Assembly (NCBI GenBank): GCA_031308135.1
Contig: JAHLJT010009419.1
Coordinates: 179,460,739-179,524,738 of the forward strand
Direction of reading: 5' to 3'
DNA: 64,000 nucleotides
Source: Acheta domesticus
Taxonomy: Eukaryota; Arthropoda; Insecta; Orthoptera; Gryllidae
In this document: positions 11,111 to 23,136 of the stretch, one piece after another
How positions within the stretch are numbered: position 1 is the stretch's first letter
Layout of the letters: the number at the start of each line of letters is the position of its first letter
Notes under the pieces: generated by a model
Databases searched by the model: none
Told to the model about the DNA's origin: nothing
The model's input: the letters and a program-made list of their open reading frames with translations, nothing else
Position numbers and translations under genes: made by a program

Positions 11111-11809
11111 AATAATAAAATAGAAGTAGTACTGTTCTTCCTATAATGCCTTTCCGATGTGACAATGGGAATTCACATTTTTGTTTCATCTGTATTGTTG
11201 TACGATGATTTCATCTTGCATGTGTAATCATACTGTTAAAATCCGAAGAAAGATTTCAAGATAAATATAAATTTTCCTTTTTCAATTCCACGTTCTTGTT
11301 TTCATGCATTCTTAACTCGAGAGAGGTGGCGCGGGGTCTCTTGTGACTCCACGTTTCTTTTCTTAGCTGCAGTTGCCTAATTTTGCGAGTCAGAAGCTTT
11401 ACATTCAACATACCTTTCACCACATTCTTTAGCTTTTGTCTGAAACATTTTCAAAATTCTATATGTAATAATTCATTTATAAATATTTGTGAAACCAATA
11501 CAAACATATTAAATTTTGTACTTTTTCTAAGTTGTGTCGGTTGGCTTTGAAGCATTTTCAATTAATTGTTTGCTTTTATGTGAGACGATGTTAGAAAATG
11601 AAACTTACTGAATTTTCTGATACCTTTGTCGTTGAAACATTCAGAAAAATGTAAATGGAGTCACTATATAAAATGAAAGGTAAATGATAATTTTGCCAAT
11701 TTATTTGTTTATAATAGTGAATTAAGTTAATACGACCTTATAAATGATTGATTATTATTAAAATAACTGATTTCGCACTTATTTCTTGCTAAATATAATT
11801 TTATAAAGA

Positions 11810-11856
11810 ACTAGTGGTGCTACAACAGCACTTACTTTCCCGTATTAGAGGAAACA
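11810..11856 (+). mobile_element. Family M repeat, 5' end fragment
   Basis: CTAGTGGTGCTACA then ACTTTCCCGTATTAG matches the left end of the copies at 30258 and 59599. It stops after about 45 bp. Confidence 0.6.
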
Positions 11857-12525
11857 GCTAAGTAGTACTGTAATATTGCACTTTATGCGCTACTAACATC
11901 TTCGCTTGGAACTCACTATTTCCATTGCAGTGTTGTCAGAACTATGTGAATTCTACAACTTCACAAAAATAGAATGCAAAAGTTTTGTACCCCTGTATTG
12001 GAAAAAGAAGCCTGATACCCTGGAAATATAGAAATGCCTTCCATTGGGCCATGATTAGGGAAGAGTATTTTAAAAACATGCAACAAATTCTCTACTCACT
12101 ACAAATGGTACATCATTTGGTGCACAACTACATGTTTGCCTGCAAACATCAACATAAATTAGACAATTATAACTTCTTTTCATACAGCTCCATTAGGTCA
12201 CAACAATGACACTAATTCACAGATATTCGCGAGCGCAAAGTGAATTCCATTGTTGCAGACCCTGCATTGTCGCTATTCTGAGAGCTATTAATTCTTTTTA
12301 CTTATTTCAAATATTTCAAAATAAACAATTTCTAAAATAATAATGTGTAAGTCTATAACAAAGTTCGAATGTAAGAAACGAAGAAAGAAATAATATACAA
12401 AATTGCACATTCTAATTTACGACGCATCCAGCTGTCCGAAGCGCAGTAAATTTACAGCGGCCTATTACGTTTGTCACAAAATTAAAGAAAAACTACTCGT
12501 ATTTTGAAAAAATTAAGCATGACCG

Positions 12526-12557
12526 TATTTATTTTATTTATTTATTTGTCAAAAAAC
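12526..12557 (-). mobile_element. LINE 3' tail, minus orientation
   Basis: TTTATTTATTTGTCAAAAAA is the reverse complement of the end at 9150-9178. It directly abuts the left end of the next family M copy. Confidence 0.5.
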
Positions 12558-12563
12558 AGAAAC

Positions 12564-14130
12564 AGAATGGCACAGACTTTCCCGTATTAGTTTTCTATTT
12601 TCCTGGGTCTTCGCTAACTATTCGGAATTGCCACATACTCTTTCTTGCCAGCTACCTATCATCGCCAATGTACATTTTTTGTCATTTTCTTAATTTTTCG
12701 GTTTCCTATTGGTAGAACAGAAACATTAATTTTAGAATATTAAAGAACACAAAAACCTAGCCGTAAATGGCAATTTTCTTTTAAAAATTATGTGCCGTTT
12801 AAGAGAAAATGGCGTTTTAGCACTACTAAAAATGCGAAATTTGAAGCTCATTTTCACAGAAAATTTTTGAGTTTTCAAAATACTTTATTTGAAGTTATTT
12901 GAAGCACTTACACTCACAAATATAATCATCTTTACAAATTGCGGATAATGTGCATATTAAAGATGTAAGAGATCTTTCAAAAAATTTACATTTATATAAT
13001 TTTTGAAAAAAAACAAAAAGAACTCAAAATAAACTTCACGCTATACTAATGAGTGTAATTAGCACTATCCGTTACAAAAGTTTCAAGAAAAAAATTGCAG
13101 CCATATACGAGAAAATGACGTTTGAGCATTTCTGAAAATGCCGAAATTTGAGCTACTTTTCACAGAAAACGGTAGTGTTTTCGAGAAACTTTACTTGACA
13201 TTATATAAAGCATATATACTCGTAAATATAATAATGTAAAAAAATCGCCGATAATGTAAATATTAACGACGTGAGAGACAAGTAAAAAAATTTACATTTT
13301 TGTAATTTTTGAAAAAAACAACCGATAGACCAAAATGGCTTTTATGTCATTGATAGAGTACATTTACCACTATCCCTACCAAAAGTTTAAAGAAAAAATT
13401 TGGAGCCGTTTTTGAGAAAATTTTGTTTTTGTAATTTTTTAAAATTGCACATATTGCACGCAATATTGCACGAAAACTACTAATATTGTGAAAAATATTT
13501 ACATGACCTTTATTAAAGAACTCAATATGCAGAACAATTTTATTTGAACAAAAAAAGCTCTATCTTTAATTTTGTAGTTGGAGAAAGACGCCGAAAAAAA
13601 TTCAAACTTTCACAATTTTCGAAAATTCAGAGCTGTACGTGAAAATCGGACCTATGCCATGTTAAAAGTGTATTTTCCTCTATTCATACAAGAAATTCAA
13701 AGAAAAAATTTGGAGCCGTTTTTGAGAAAATGTTGAAAATCCCCGGGGGCTTCATATAAAGTACCCTCAAATTTTAAAGAATCTTTTTTAAAATCACAAG
13801 GCTTCAACTAGAATCAGATCGACTGGGGAATATGAATTTTGAAGAAAATCGACCGAACGGTTTAGGCGCTAGCGTTGACCACAGACGGACGGAATGCCGT
13901 CAATCGATTTTTAAGTAAAAAGAAGCAACAAATCATGGATTTTGACCACACCACGAGATAGAGTATTTTTTTTCTTAATTTAGCAACTTGTTTTATCCAC
14001 TTATTCGTTTTCACGGCCCGGCAATTAATTTTTTTCCGCCGAAAATTGGCCATTTCTTCGCGCAGCATTACATAACTTTCCCTATACTACGTATATCACT
14101 GCGTGTATACGTATGTATACGGGAAAGTAA
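12564..14130 (+). mobile_element. Family M non-autonomous element, near full length
   Basis: Starts with AGAATGGCACAGACTTTCCC (12564 on) and ends GTATACGGGAAAGT (to 14127). ACTTTCCCGTAT at the left is the reverse complement of ATACGGGAAAGT at the right, giving terminal inverted repeats. Just inside the right end lies a second ACTTTCCC facing the end, so the last 65 bp form a hairpin. The body is AT-rich with repeated blocks (TTTGGAGCCGTTTTTGAGAA) and no long ORF, as expected of a MITE or a deleted DNA transposon. A near-full relative is at 59599-61190. Confidence 0.7.
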
Positions 14131-14206
14131 AAAACTTAAAGGGGTCAGAAATGACTCCGCGCCATCTCTAACGTAACTCCGGCAACCGCCACCCCTCCAG
14201 GGTTAA

Positions 14207-16835
14207 ATGAAAATCACGACCATGAATCAAATGAAGAGAGATCGAATGTTTCATGCTGGCAAGCTTTGAAAAGTAATATTCCTCGTAAAAGCAATAAGCT
14301 TTGACTACACGTAATACCCATTGGGAGAGAGCGTTGGACACAACAGATTTCGTGCAGGCCCAAATTCCTCCGCACGTCGACTGTCCGGTTTAACTGCTTC
14401 TCTGTGGTATTTGGTAAACAGAGTTGTTAGTATGTGAGGTTACCTGGCTGACAATATTTATCACGGAATCGCATTGCACGTGTGCTGCTTTGAGGCGAAA
14501 CAACAAGAGAGATATCAGGAATACCGTGATGCATGCATGCGACATTCGAGGCCTGCTGTTTTCAAAATATTCATGGTTCTACAAAATATCTATGTTTTAA
14601 ATATCAATGTATTAAAGGCGATGTTTTTTGAACATCGATGTTTTGTGCACGATGTTTTGTTTGTGAATGAATAATTCCCTTCATCGGTTTTTTAAAATAG
14701 TTAAAATATGAACTAATAAATAATGATACCACTTTCAGTGTTCGAACCAAACGACCGCGGTTTTGCACTACCTTCATGAAGGAAACTACTATCCCCCGCC
14801 CGGGATGAACCTGATGATCTGGTATTTCCTGCGTCTTTCCTGGTATTTTGCTCAAGGAGAAGGCTTTCTTTGTTTTCAATTAAATTTTAATTACAAATTA
14901 ATACGCACGATTACCGTAAATTATATTTTGTTGCGCACGAATTTAATGTTAGAGGTAACTGAAGCAACTTCAAAACACCTATGTTTAAAAACATTGATGC
15001 TTTGAAGTTGGTTCAGTAGTGGTTTCTACAATGGTTTTTGTTCGACGTATTATTAACATCAATGTTTCGATTTTGAGCATCCGTGTTTTGTTGTCTACGT
15101 CGTATCACTACGATTTAGAAGTTTCGTGCTACATACTATCCCGTGATTTATGACTACCTGGGCACTGACGGGCGCCTTATCGAACAAGTTGTATCCTGAC
15201 GAGAGTTACAGGAACCACGCTGGGGGTGTAGAAAAACTAGTTTGTCAATGAAATGGATTATTGATTGTTAGATTACGTTATGTCAGATACGGAGCCAGAT
15301 TCAAGTATCCTGGGGCCCCAAGCACAAAATTATGTTGCCCTACGTAAAAAATATTTATAATTTTGCCAAAAAGAATATAATTTTCATTATGTGATGGTTA
15401 TTGTGATAGAATATTTTTCTTTTTGTTTATGGACTTCCACTAACGTATGCCCGAGGGGCCCCATCACTGTCAATTTGAGTACGGAACATTTGGAGGTTTA
15501 CGTAAACAATTTACACGTTCAGTTGCAAATAACGGAATAAGATATAGTTAATATTACATTATTTTAAAGTGGATCAATTGAAAAAATACTTGAAATTTTA
15601 AATACATTTTTAGGCTATTTGAATAACATTTATTTTAAAGACACAAAAACATGTTATTCATATTTTTCTGACGCGCGGGGCCTTTCATGGAGGGGGCTTG
15701 CTCTGCTTGTAGGTAAATCCGTCCCTGCATGGAGTTCGAAGTTGTTTGAGCAGGAGATCCTGCGTCAAAAAAGTTATGAATTACTTTTCATGGCATTCTT
15801 GTCTTACGTTTGCTTGTGATTCTATAACTATTAAATTTAACATACAAACAAGAGGAAAAATAAATGCAACATATATGATAAATTTCAAGAAAATTATACC
15901 TACGCGTTTTATAGAAAACGATTAACAAAGACATTTTTCGACAGACGAAATCTCGCTTCGTTTCGGTCAGCGACCCTCACATTACATTCATTGTATTTGC
16001 AGCGATTTGATCTGCAAATAGACAATTAATTGAAGAAAGTTTGAGAGCAATCGTCCGCCCTGTATGGAATTTTAGTAATTTGGCCACTTCGTAGTATTAA
16101 TGTGCGTAAGGCGGTGAATGTCGTATTTTCGCAAAACCTTGCAAAAGTTTGTGTAGGCAACCCACAAGGCACATATATAAATGCAAGAGAGAACTTTCCT
16201 AACAATGCTCGAGATATGTGAATAAACATAAGAGAAACAGCGAAGAGAAGCAAATTAGTGGCGTGTCGTAATTAAAAGTTCTGTAATATCAGTGCTGAAC
16301 GCCATGTCGCTGTATGAAATTATCATACAATTATTCACTGGCCGTTGCGTAGACTATATATCTGGGAGGTTCAGAGATAACGACCCTCCAGAAATTTTCG
16401 AACTGAATATTACTGTATTTTCAATATGAAAAAATTCAATTTAATGTGCCCTGGACAAAATAATTGTTGGAAATTATTATGATATAAGAATTGATAAAAA
16501 AAAGTAAGGAACTGCAATATGTAAGGACGTCTTTGGGTTGTCCTAGGAATTCGCCAATCACAAGGAATAAACTTATCAAGAGTCACTGCGTTGCCACTGA
16601 AACTTGAAATAAATGAGTATCATATTCCCCCCGCCCCTTCCTGCTTTTTGCGCTTCCGTGCTCTTTTGTTAGTCGAGTAGGTCGAGGTTTGTGTGTTTTA
16701 AAGTGCATCGTTTTTGTATGTTCCTAATCGTGGTCGTTCTTTTTTCTCAGCTACGCAATCCTTACATTCTTTCATTTATTGTTGTTTATCCTTTCTTTTT
16801 ACTTTCTCGCCCTTTGTACGAAGGAGAATACCAAA
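14207..16835. other. AT-rich DNA, no gene recognised
   Basis: Between about 14600 and 15090 the motif (A)CATCGATGTTTTG and relatives recur (14631-14660, 14988-15005, 15056-15070), suggesting a decayed repeat. GGGGCCCC-containing tracts lie at 15310-15325 and 15454-15465. I find no exon or reverse-transcriptase signature on either strand. Confidence 0.4.
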
Positions 16836-17180
16836 ACCGTGCGCCGGAAACGGCGCATTTTTCGACAGAAAAACTATCATTGCCTTTCGATAGGAAAACT
16901 AGTAAACTATTATATTAGTACTGGGAAAGAAAACGTGGATAAATTTTGTTCCTACGCAAGGCAAAATCACATTCCCTAACGGATTGTAAACCAAAAATTC
17001 ATGTTTTGTCGGTTGGTGAAAAAACAGTGACGAAAAAACCAATGATTCAAACAAAAAAAAAAGATTGACGGCAATCTGTCCGTTCAGCTGTGATCAATGT
17101 CAACGCGATAGTCATTCGATTAAATTTCATGAAAATGCGATTGATTTAAGCAAACCCGAGGCCCTGCGAGTTTGAAATAT
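16836..17180 (-). mobile_element. Family M-related repeat, divergent subfamily, minus orientation
   Basis: Ordered blocks shared with 37640-37960, 37985-38410 and 48120-48450: a (G)CGAATTTTTCGACAGAAAAA-like segment, GTGGATAAATTTTGTTCCTA, a block around AAAATTCATGTTTTG, then GACGGCAA and a CGATTGATTT tract. The plus-strand relative at 23690-24010 runs the opposite way, which sets the orientation. Confidence 0.6.
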
Positions 17181-17599
17181 ATTTTAATTTTTGGGGGTAC
17201 TTCACATAAAGCATCAACCTTTCTATATTGTCTCAAAAGTTACTCCAATTTTTATTTTAATATTTGTTCTCGAATAGTGTGAAACTCGCTTAAAAGAATG
17301 ACACATTACATTTTCTTTGAAGTCCCTGATTGTTTTCGAACATTTCAAAATATTTTTCGGAGTCCACCCACAACTTCCCATTACTTCCAACAACTTTAGG
17401 AGAGAGAATTTTCTTTAATCAAATCTGTTTTCGAGGGTATATCTTGAAATAAGATTATGTACAATTTTTCGAAAAAAATGCGAATCGAAAAAATACAGTG
17501 TCAAGAAAACATTGTCATTTGGAAGTGTTTAAAATTTAGGAAGGTCGAGAGCAAACGGTACAATAATATACAATACATAATATACAGTAATGTACAATA

Positions 17600-18240
17600 T
17601 ACAGGTACTGCATACTTTCAACCTATTTTTCTACAGAAATATGTGAACACTGAATTGTTTGAAACCATGCCGAAACGAAAGTCACAGTTGTTTAAAACAA
17701 ACTGCAAGTGCTAAAAGATGGCGAGTCTATAAAATTCTGAATCGACTACCTAGAGGCAAGAACGACTTGAAGTATACACTTGCACCATTGAAAATAATAC
17801 TACAAGGAGGGAAGCAAATGTGAGTAATTGGCATCTTTTCATTATGATTCTCAATTTGGTTATTTACACAGCTCTCATGTTCAAATTGGTAAAATGGAAA
17901 ATGTTTGTACATTTTGGGTCAACCCTGTTGAACGTTTTTTCAATTAGTACAGGGATTAGTACAGAGGTCTACAATTAAGGCAATGATCCATTACACATTA
18001 AGACTAATATATGCTGTTGTTTTGGAAATCAATTGGCGCCAATGAATGAATTCGTCCATTAATTCATTCGTCGTTGAGTACACATATTGTCACATATTTT
18101 GTTTACACATAATGTACATGTTGGTGGATCTATATTGTTCATATGTTGCAATGGTATGATAATTTGATTTACATAAACATGTTTTATATTACATGTCACT
18201 AGCACATATGACATTAAACATTTGTATTTCAATAGTCTTC
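17600..18240 (+). repeat. Interspersed repeat, copy 1 of 2 in the window
   Basis: Direct repeat of 39090-39620. Shared blocks include CTACAGAAATATGTGAACAC-like, CGAAACGAAAGTCACAGTTG, GCAAGGAGGGAAGCAAATGTG-like, CTCTCATGTTCAAATTGGTA, GGGTCAACCCTGTTGAA and TTGGTGGATCTATATTGTTC. No coding potential. In both places it follows a divergent family M copy, so the two may be parts of one larger element. Confidence 0.75.
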
Positions 18241-18389
18241 AAAATAATTATAAAAAAAACAGCAACTTACTTTTCAGCATAGATATTATTATTTACATTT
18301 ATGATTATGATTATGATACGGTAGAAGAAAAAAATATAAAAAAGAGTAAGTTTTACAATTGGCTATTTATTGAAAGTATTCGTATAATA

Positions 18390-18480
18390 TATCAAACTCC
18401 CCATAGCTCCTCTACATAGCTCTCCATAGCTCGTCACACACAGTTTTAAACTGTTTATGACGTAAATAAATAAAAAAACT
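18390..18480 (+). mobile_element. LINE 3' end
   Basis: CATAGCTCGTCACACACAGT, then AAACTGTTTATGACGTAAAT and AAATAAA-type tail, matches 3646-3700 (CATAGCTCGCCACCATAGTT, TTTTTGACGTAAATAAATAA). Both are 5'-truncated copies of one LINE. Confidence 0.6.
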
Positions 18481-19480
18481 CGATATAAAGAATATACGCC
18501 AGTCTACAAGTATTTTAATTTGTAGTTTAGATTTGTGTATTGTTTTTAGTTATAAAGTCGAGTGATGTTTGGGAGCTGTAACTTTCAGTAAGAAAAATGG
18601 AAACTTTGTTAGTGGGATAGTGAGCGAGGTAGATCTGAAAAATCCAAATAGGGGAGCAAGATAAGACAGGGCTATCTGGGCGGAGCAGGGGTACAATTGT
18701 ATAGAAGTAGGCCCCGCCATAGGGCATTGATAAATGGAATTTCTCTTCCTTGCTAATAAGTTTACAGAAATAAATGCCGGGGTAACGCCGGGTGCTTCAG
18801 ATATTTTACTTATAAATAGGCAATAGTAGAATTTGTAAATGACAGTATATCTATTTCATACAGTCTCAGTAATAAATTATATTAATGTAGTGACTAACGT
18901 GAGCAGATCTTTACTGATAAGGTTACAGTTTTGCTTTATTTATATAAAGAAAAGACTGGGAAAAGGCGTAAAACAATAGGTTACTCTTACAAAGGACGTT
19001 TTGATAGGTGCTGGTCGAAATTTACATCTCATTTTTTCTGTAGATAAGTATTCACAATTTCATGCATTGCAAGTTACTGAAAAAAATACATTTCTGCACT
19101 TTTCACGTCGCAAATCGTCGTTGACACGAAGGTTGATGCAGCCCTACGTGTTGTGAGAGAATGTTCGGCCAGGGAAACCTTCGGCCATGAGCTCCAATTC
19201 AGGCATGTGAAACACTATGCTAATAGTCCAGTCGGTATAAAAGTTGTAGGAAATTTTATCCTCTTTAAAATAGAATTTTAATCATGTTTCTACAAAACTT
19301 AAGGTGAAAGAGCGATATAGAAAACGCCGAAACAAGTCAGAAAAAATACCGGTTTTTCGGGCCTCCAGGAGTTAGCACAGGGTCTGGGAGGTCGAAAACT
19401 TGGGGTTTTAACTTGTGCCTGGTTTTTAGTATCTTTTTCCAGATAACCCTCGTTTTTCAGTACCTACCGACTAGACTCGA
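18481..19480. other. No gene recognised
   Basis: A CCGGGGTAACGCCGGGTGCT tract at 18777-18796 resembles ends of arthropod retroelements but has no second copy here. The remainder shows nothing I can assign. Confidence 0.35.
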
Positions 19481-20038
19481 AAGGCCCATTCACAATGCAA
19501 ACATAAACATATGATGGCGTTAACATAAAAGTTAGGACTATGTCCATAAGCGGACTCATTCACAATGCCTTCGCTTAAGCATAACACATAAGACGTTAAC
19601 TGAAAAGCTTGCAAGCATCAAACTTCTGTGTTTATGCTTATGTAAGAAATAATAAATGAACCAATCACAGTACGTTTAACTCAAAATCGAGTATCGAAAT
19701 CGGATCGAAGTCGATAGATCGAACTAAAGACTATTTTTCCAAATTGCTTGGTTGATTTCCGGCTGTTTTCTGCGTTGTTTTGTCGCGTACGATCTTTATA
19801 AATACATATATATATAATATATATTATATATAATATATTGTATATATATTATATTATATATATTATATATATAATATATTATATATATATTATATTATAT
19901 ATATTATATATATAATATATATATATAGAAAATCTTTTCTTCCGCTTATGTTGGACATTGTGAATACTTCAGTCTACCACTGATGTTAAAGTTTGTCAAT
20001 GTGCTATGCTTATGTGTGTCTGCATTGTAATGGGCCTT
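19481..20038. mobile_element. PIF/Harbinger-type MITE with internal (TA)n
   Basis: Terminal inverted repeats of AAGGCCCATTCACAATGCAA (19481-19500) and, at the right end, TGCATTGTAATGGGCCTT (20021-20038). GGCCCATT-CACAATGC ends are characteristic of PIF/Harbinger MITEs. Subterminal parts also mirror each other (CATAAACATA versus TATGCTTATG). The centre holds a 124-bp TA-rich tract (19804-19927) made of short palindromes. No ORF. Length 558 bp. Confidence 0.75.
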
Positions 20039-21235
20039 AATGACATGGCTCACGCCCTAGGCAAGCCTGCAATGCCGCGCGTCGGGGCGTCCCTTCCTCC
20101 AGACTCTAGCTTTTCGAAATTGAGAAACAGAAATCTGATGTGATTCGAAAATGTTCCCGCGGCACGCAAGTAGAGTGAAAATTGTTTGCCCAATGTGTTA
20201 TGTTTGATAGAGACACATTAATGTATGATGGTTCAGTTGAATGCGTTAGTAGTACACCCCAATTAATAGTCGTTTTGATCATTATCCGCGCTGGTGTCAC
20301 CTGGCGAATTAGCTCGAAAATAAGAATTCCGGTAACTACCATTGTTGTTTTCGACGAGACGGCTCAGAGCGACTCGGAAGCCAATGATTGGTTGATTTAT
20401 ATTATTACATTCAATAAGCTAATCATCGCCTTCGAGGCCGCTCAAAGTCTCCTTCCGGAAAACGCCGCATTGTCAGTAGGTCAGTCCTGCTCAGCCTTTT
20501 GCACTTCCGCTGACCCCAAGGGCCATTCGCATGCCACCCGAGTGCAAATGCGGAAGGGCAAGGAAGGGTGGGGATAAGGCTCCTCATCGAGGAGTGGGAA
20601 CCACCAATGCGTATACCCTGTGAGAACCGTAGCCCGTAAATTAAAAAGTAGTCGGTGTGAAAATGTCGAAGTGTTACGTGCAATTCAAGTAATATTGCCT
20701 TTTGTATTAGACTGGAAATGATTGTTGTCGTTAAATGACAATGTGGAATACGAATCTAAAACGAATTAGGCATTTATATATTTGATTTGGTCACCAATAT
20801 TATAATTGCTTTTAGGGAAGATAATGTAATTCACTTTGCTATGAATAAAAAATTCAGTGTAGTGCTGAAGACAAAATTGTAATATTGAATTCTTTTAGTT
20901 TGAAAATGGCAGTAATAAACTGTTCTTTTCATTAACTATTTATAAATTAATCAGACGATTCTATGAAAGCTAAAAATTCTTATTCCTGAAAATTCACGAT
21001 TAATTTCTGCGCCGAAATTCTCACCAGAATACGTTCTGTATTTCTAATACCAAATCAACGAATACTAATCATAATTGTTTACGACATTGTATAAAAAGAT
21101 TAATCCCTTTGCAGTTCTATTTATCAAGACCCATAATAATTTCATGATGGAATAATGGAATAATAATGCTCGCTGCAAACTAAGAAGTGTCTGTGAATAC
21201 GATTATTACGATCCAACCACATCCTTCTGCAGAGC
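20039..21235. other. No gene recognised
   Basis: Open frames of 131 codons (plus, 20182-20577) and 86 codons (minus, 20423-20683) overlap each other and show no domain, motif or splice context. The stretch 20430-20640 is less AT-rich than its surroundings and may be an old repeat. Confidence 0.4.
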
Positions 21236-21595
21236 TGATCAGATTGTGTTATCTAGATGCAGAATAGGTCATACCAAGCTCACACATGCCAACCAGATCA
21301 CCGGGGATTCGACTGTAATGTGTAATGTGTGTAATGTTTCAATGTGCATTAACCATTTATTTCTGTGCCCCAGGTTTGGGGCTGACCGGGTGAGACATGG
21401 TGTAAATAATATGAAAATAGTGTTAAACGACAAAGGAAAAATGCAGTTGATTGGTTAATTTTTTGAAGGCCATTAATTTGTACAATGAAATTTAAAAATG
21501 TAATAAATTATTGAAAATTGTATATGTTGTTTAATATATCTGTCGCTAATGACCTTAGTAGTTGATGCGACATAAAATAAAATAAATTTTTAAAA
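21236..21595 (+). mobile_element. LINE ORF2 C-terminal fragment with 3' UTR
   Basis: The plus strand encodes LSRCRIGHTKLTHANQITGD followed by C-x2-C, H and C residues (CNVCNVSMCINHLFLCPRF). This R-L/C-R-I-G-H-T-x-L-T-H block with a CCHC-type cluster is diagnostic of the C-terminus of I/Jockey-group LINE ORF2 proteins. The frame ends at about 21458. The 3' UTR finishes with CTTAGTAGTTGATGCGACAT and AAAATAAAATAAA, a classic I-type end. The RT domain itself is absent (5' truncation). Confidence 0.88.
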
Positions 21596-21877
21596 AATCT
21601 CATGATTTGCCCTGACATATCAACAGAAAGGTTTGCTCGTTGGTATCTCGTTTTGCTTTTGCTATTCACCGTTTTGGTTTGGTGCTCTATGGCCCTTGTA
21701 TCTGGAAATACTAGCCCAATTAAACACGTGGGCGAATATTTTCGCAGCATGGATCATTATTAGACGCCCTGACATTCATTCTATGCGTTTCGTCGCCCTC
21801 ACTGCGGTGGTAGGCGACAACCTCTCCCAGAAATATCTACGGTCCCTCCTTGCACTTTTTAACCGCTCCGGCTCTTA
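21596..21877. other. Unassigned sequence
   Basis: No recognised gene or repeat between the LINE tail and the palindromic MITE. Confidence 0.35.
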
Positions 21878-22429
21878 TATAAAGAGTGTCCGGGGAGGAA
21901 ACGGCGAAAATTCAACAATAAGTTCTGAAGACAATTTTAAGCATATTTTGTCTAATAAACTACATGGCTGCGCCGCTATAGACACTCAAATATTGGCTTG
22001 AAAATATGCTTTTTAGGCAAAAATTTTGCACTGCAGAAGCATAGAAATACTCCAGAAATATGTAAATTGTTTATTATTAACAAAAGAAATGAATTTATTT
22101 GACCACAAAGAAAAATTAACCCAGAAATAAAAAGGCACCTAATTTACACAATTTGACTGCTTTTTTTATTTCTTGGTTAATTTTCCTTTCTGAACAAATA
22201 TGTTAATTTCTTTTGTAAATAATAAATAATTTAAACATTTATGGAGTGTTTCTATGCATCTACAATGCACATTTTTGCCTAGAAAGCATATTTTCAAACC
22301 ACCTTTTGAGTGCTTATTGCGAGTTATACATTGGGAATATCCATGTAGTTTATTGGACAAAATGTGCCTAAAATTGTCTTAAGAGTTAATTTTCGAAGTT
22401 TAGACTTTCCTCCCCGGACATCCTGTATA
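21878..22429. mobile_element. Palindromic (foldback) MITE, TA-flanked, copy 1
   Basis: The ends AGTGTCCGGGGAGGAAACGG and CCTCCCCGGACATCCTGTA mirror each other, and almost the whole 550 bp folds back: AAGCATATTTTGTCTAATAA against TTATTGGACAAAATGTGCCT, CAGAAGCATAGAAATACTCC against GTGTTTCTATGCATCTACAA, TTTGACCACAAAGAAAAATT against TTTTCCTTTCTGAACAAATA. TA dinucleotides flank both ends, as for Tc1/mariner-type MITEs. A second copy is at 62735-63370. Confidence 0.85.
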
Positions 22430-22948
22430 TGCAGAATGCCTGCAGAAGCAGTAGGTGCTTATAATGAAGTTCGATATTTGCCGAAAATGCAGAATTAACA
22501 AAAAATTAAATCTAAATACACCATTAGAAATTTAAAAAATTAAATTTTTATTAAAACGATGAAACTCGAAATCGAAGTAAATTTTTAATTGATGAAAGGG
22601 TTTAATCGGCCTAAATATCGATTTAATTATGTTTATTGACCCCAAAAAATAATTTATTATCGTACTTTTTGTGATCAATCCCTGGTAATTAACTGACGAA
22701 TAACAAAATAAATCCACATATTTAGTACACCGGAACACGTTTCCTGGAATGCTCTGTTTTGCAAACTGACAGACATAACCGGCAAGTAGAGATTCTAGCG
22801 AGCAATGACAGCACTACGTGAGTCGTTTGCTACAGAACAGGTTGTCATGGCGTTAGGGAAAACAGCATGACCAAAACTGACCAAATTCTTTATTTTTTCC
22901 GTAACTTCCAGTGCGCAACGCACAACTATTTTTTTCCTTACACATAAG
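22430..22948. other. No gene recognised
   Basis: AT-rich and without exon or repeat signatures that I can identify. Confidence 0.35.
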
Positions 22949-23136
22949 TACAGTAAACCCTCCATAACACGAAGGGAATGAAATAATCAGTGTTTGTATT
23001 ATAAAAATTCGTGTTATCCGATTTTTATTCTCATACTCGTTTCTGCGTGTATTTGGCGGGACCTAAACCACGCACTTGGATGTTTTTACGACGAATTTCG
23101 TGTTAAGCGAGTTCGTGGTAACAAGGGTTTACTGTA
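22949..23136. mobile_element. pogo/Tigger-like MITE, 188 bp
   Basis: TACAGTAAACCCTCCATAAC at the left and ACAAGGGTTTACTGTA at the right are inverted repeats with TA at both borders, and TTCGTGTTATCCGA mirrors CGAATTTCGTGTTAAGCGAG inside. These are typical ends of pogo/Tigger-type Tc1-mariner elements. Too short to encode a protein. Confidence 0.85.

Larger units (their letters stand above)
11312..14206. mobile_element. Candidate piggyBac-like element remnant, interrupted by a family M copy
   Basis: The left end begins TTAACTCGAGAGAGGTGGCG (11312-11331) with CGGGGTC and GTGACTCC just inside. Read on the opposite strand, the right end begins TTAACCCTGGAGGGGTGGCG (14206-14187), with GAGATGGCGCGGAGTC further in. 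TTAA at both borders and shared GGTGGCG subterminal blocks fit piggyBac-type termini. No transposase is readable. Most of the inside is occupied by the family M copy at 12564-14130. Confidence 0.4.

Noticed and set aside
15300..15470. GGGGCCCC-bearing blocks as the ends of a transposon
   Set aside because: Only weak inverted similarity between the two blocks and no target duplication could be seen.
20182..20577. 131-codon plus-strand ORF
   Set aside because: No recognisable domain or splice context; overlaps an equally open minus-strand frame and varies in composition like non-coding DNA.
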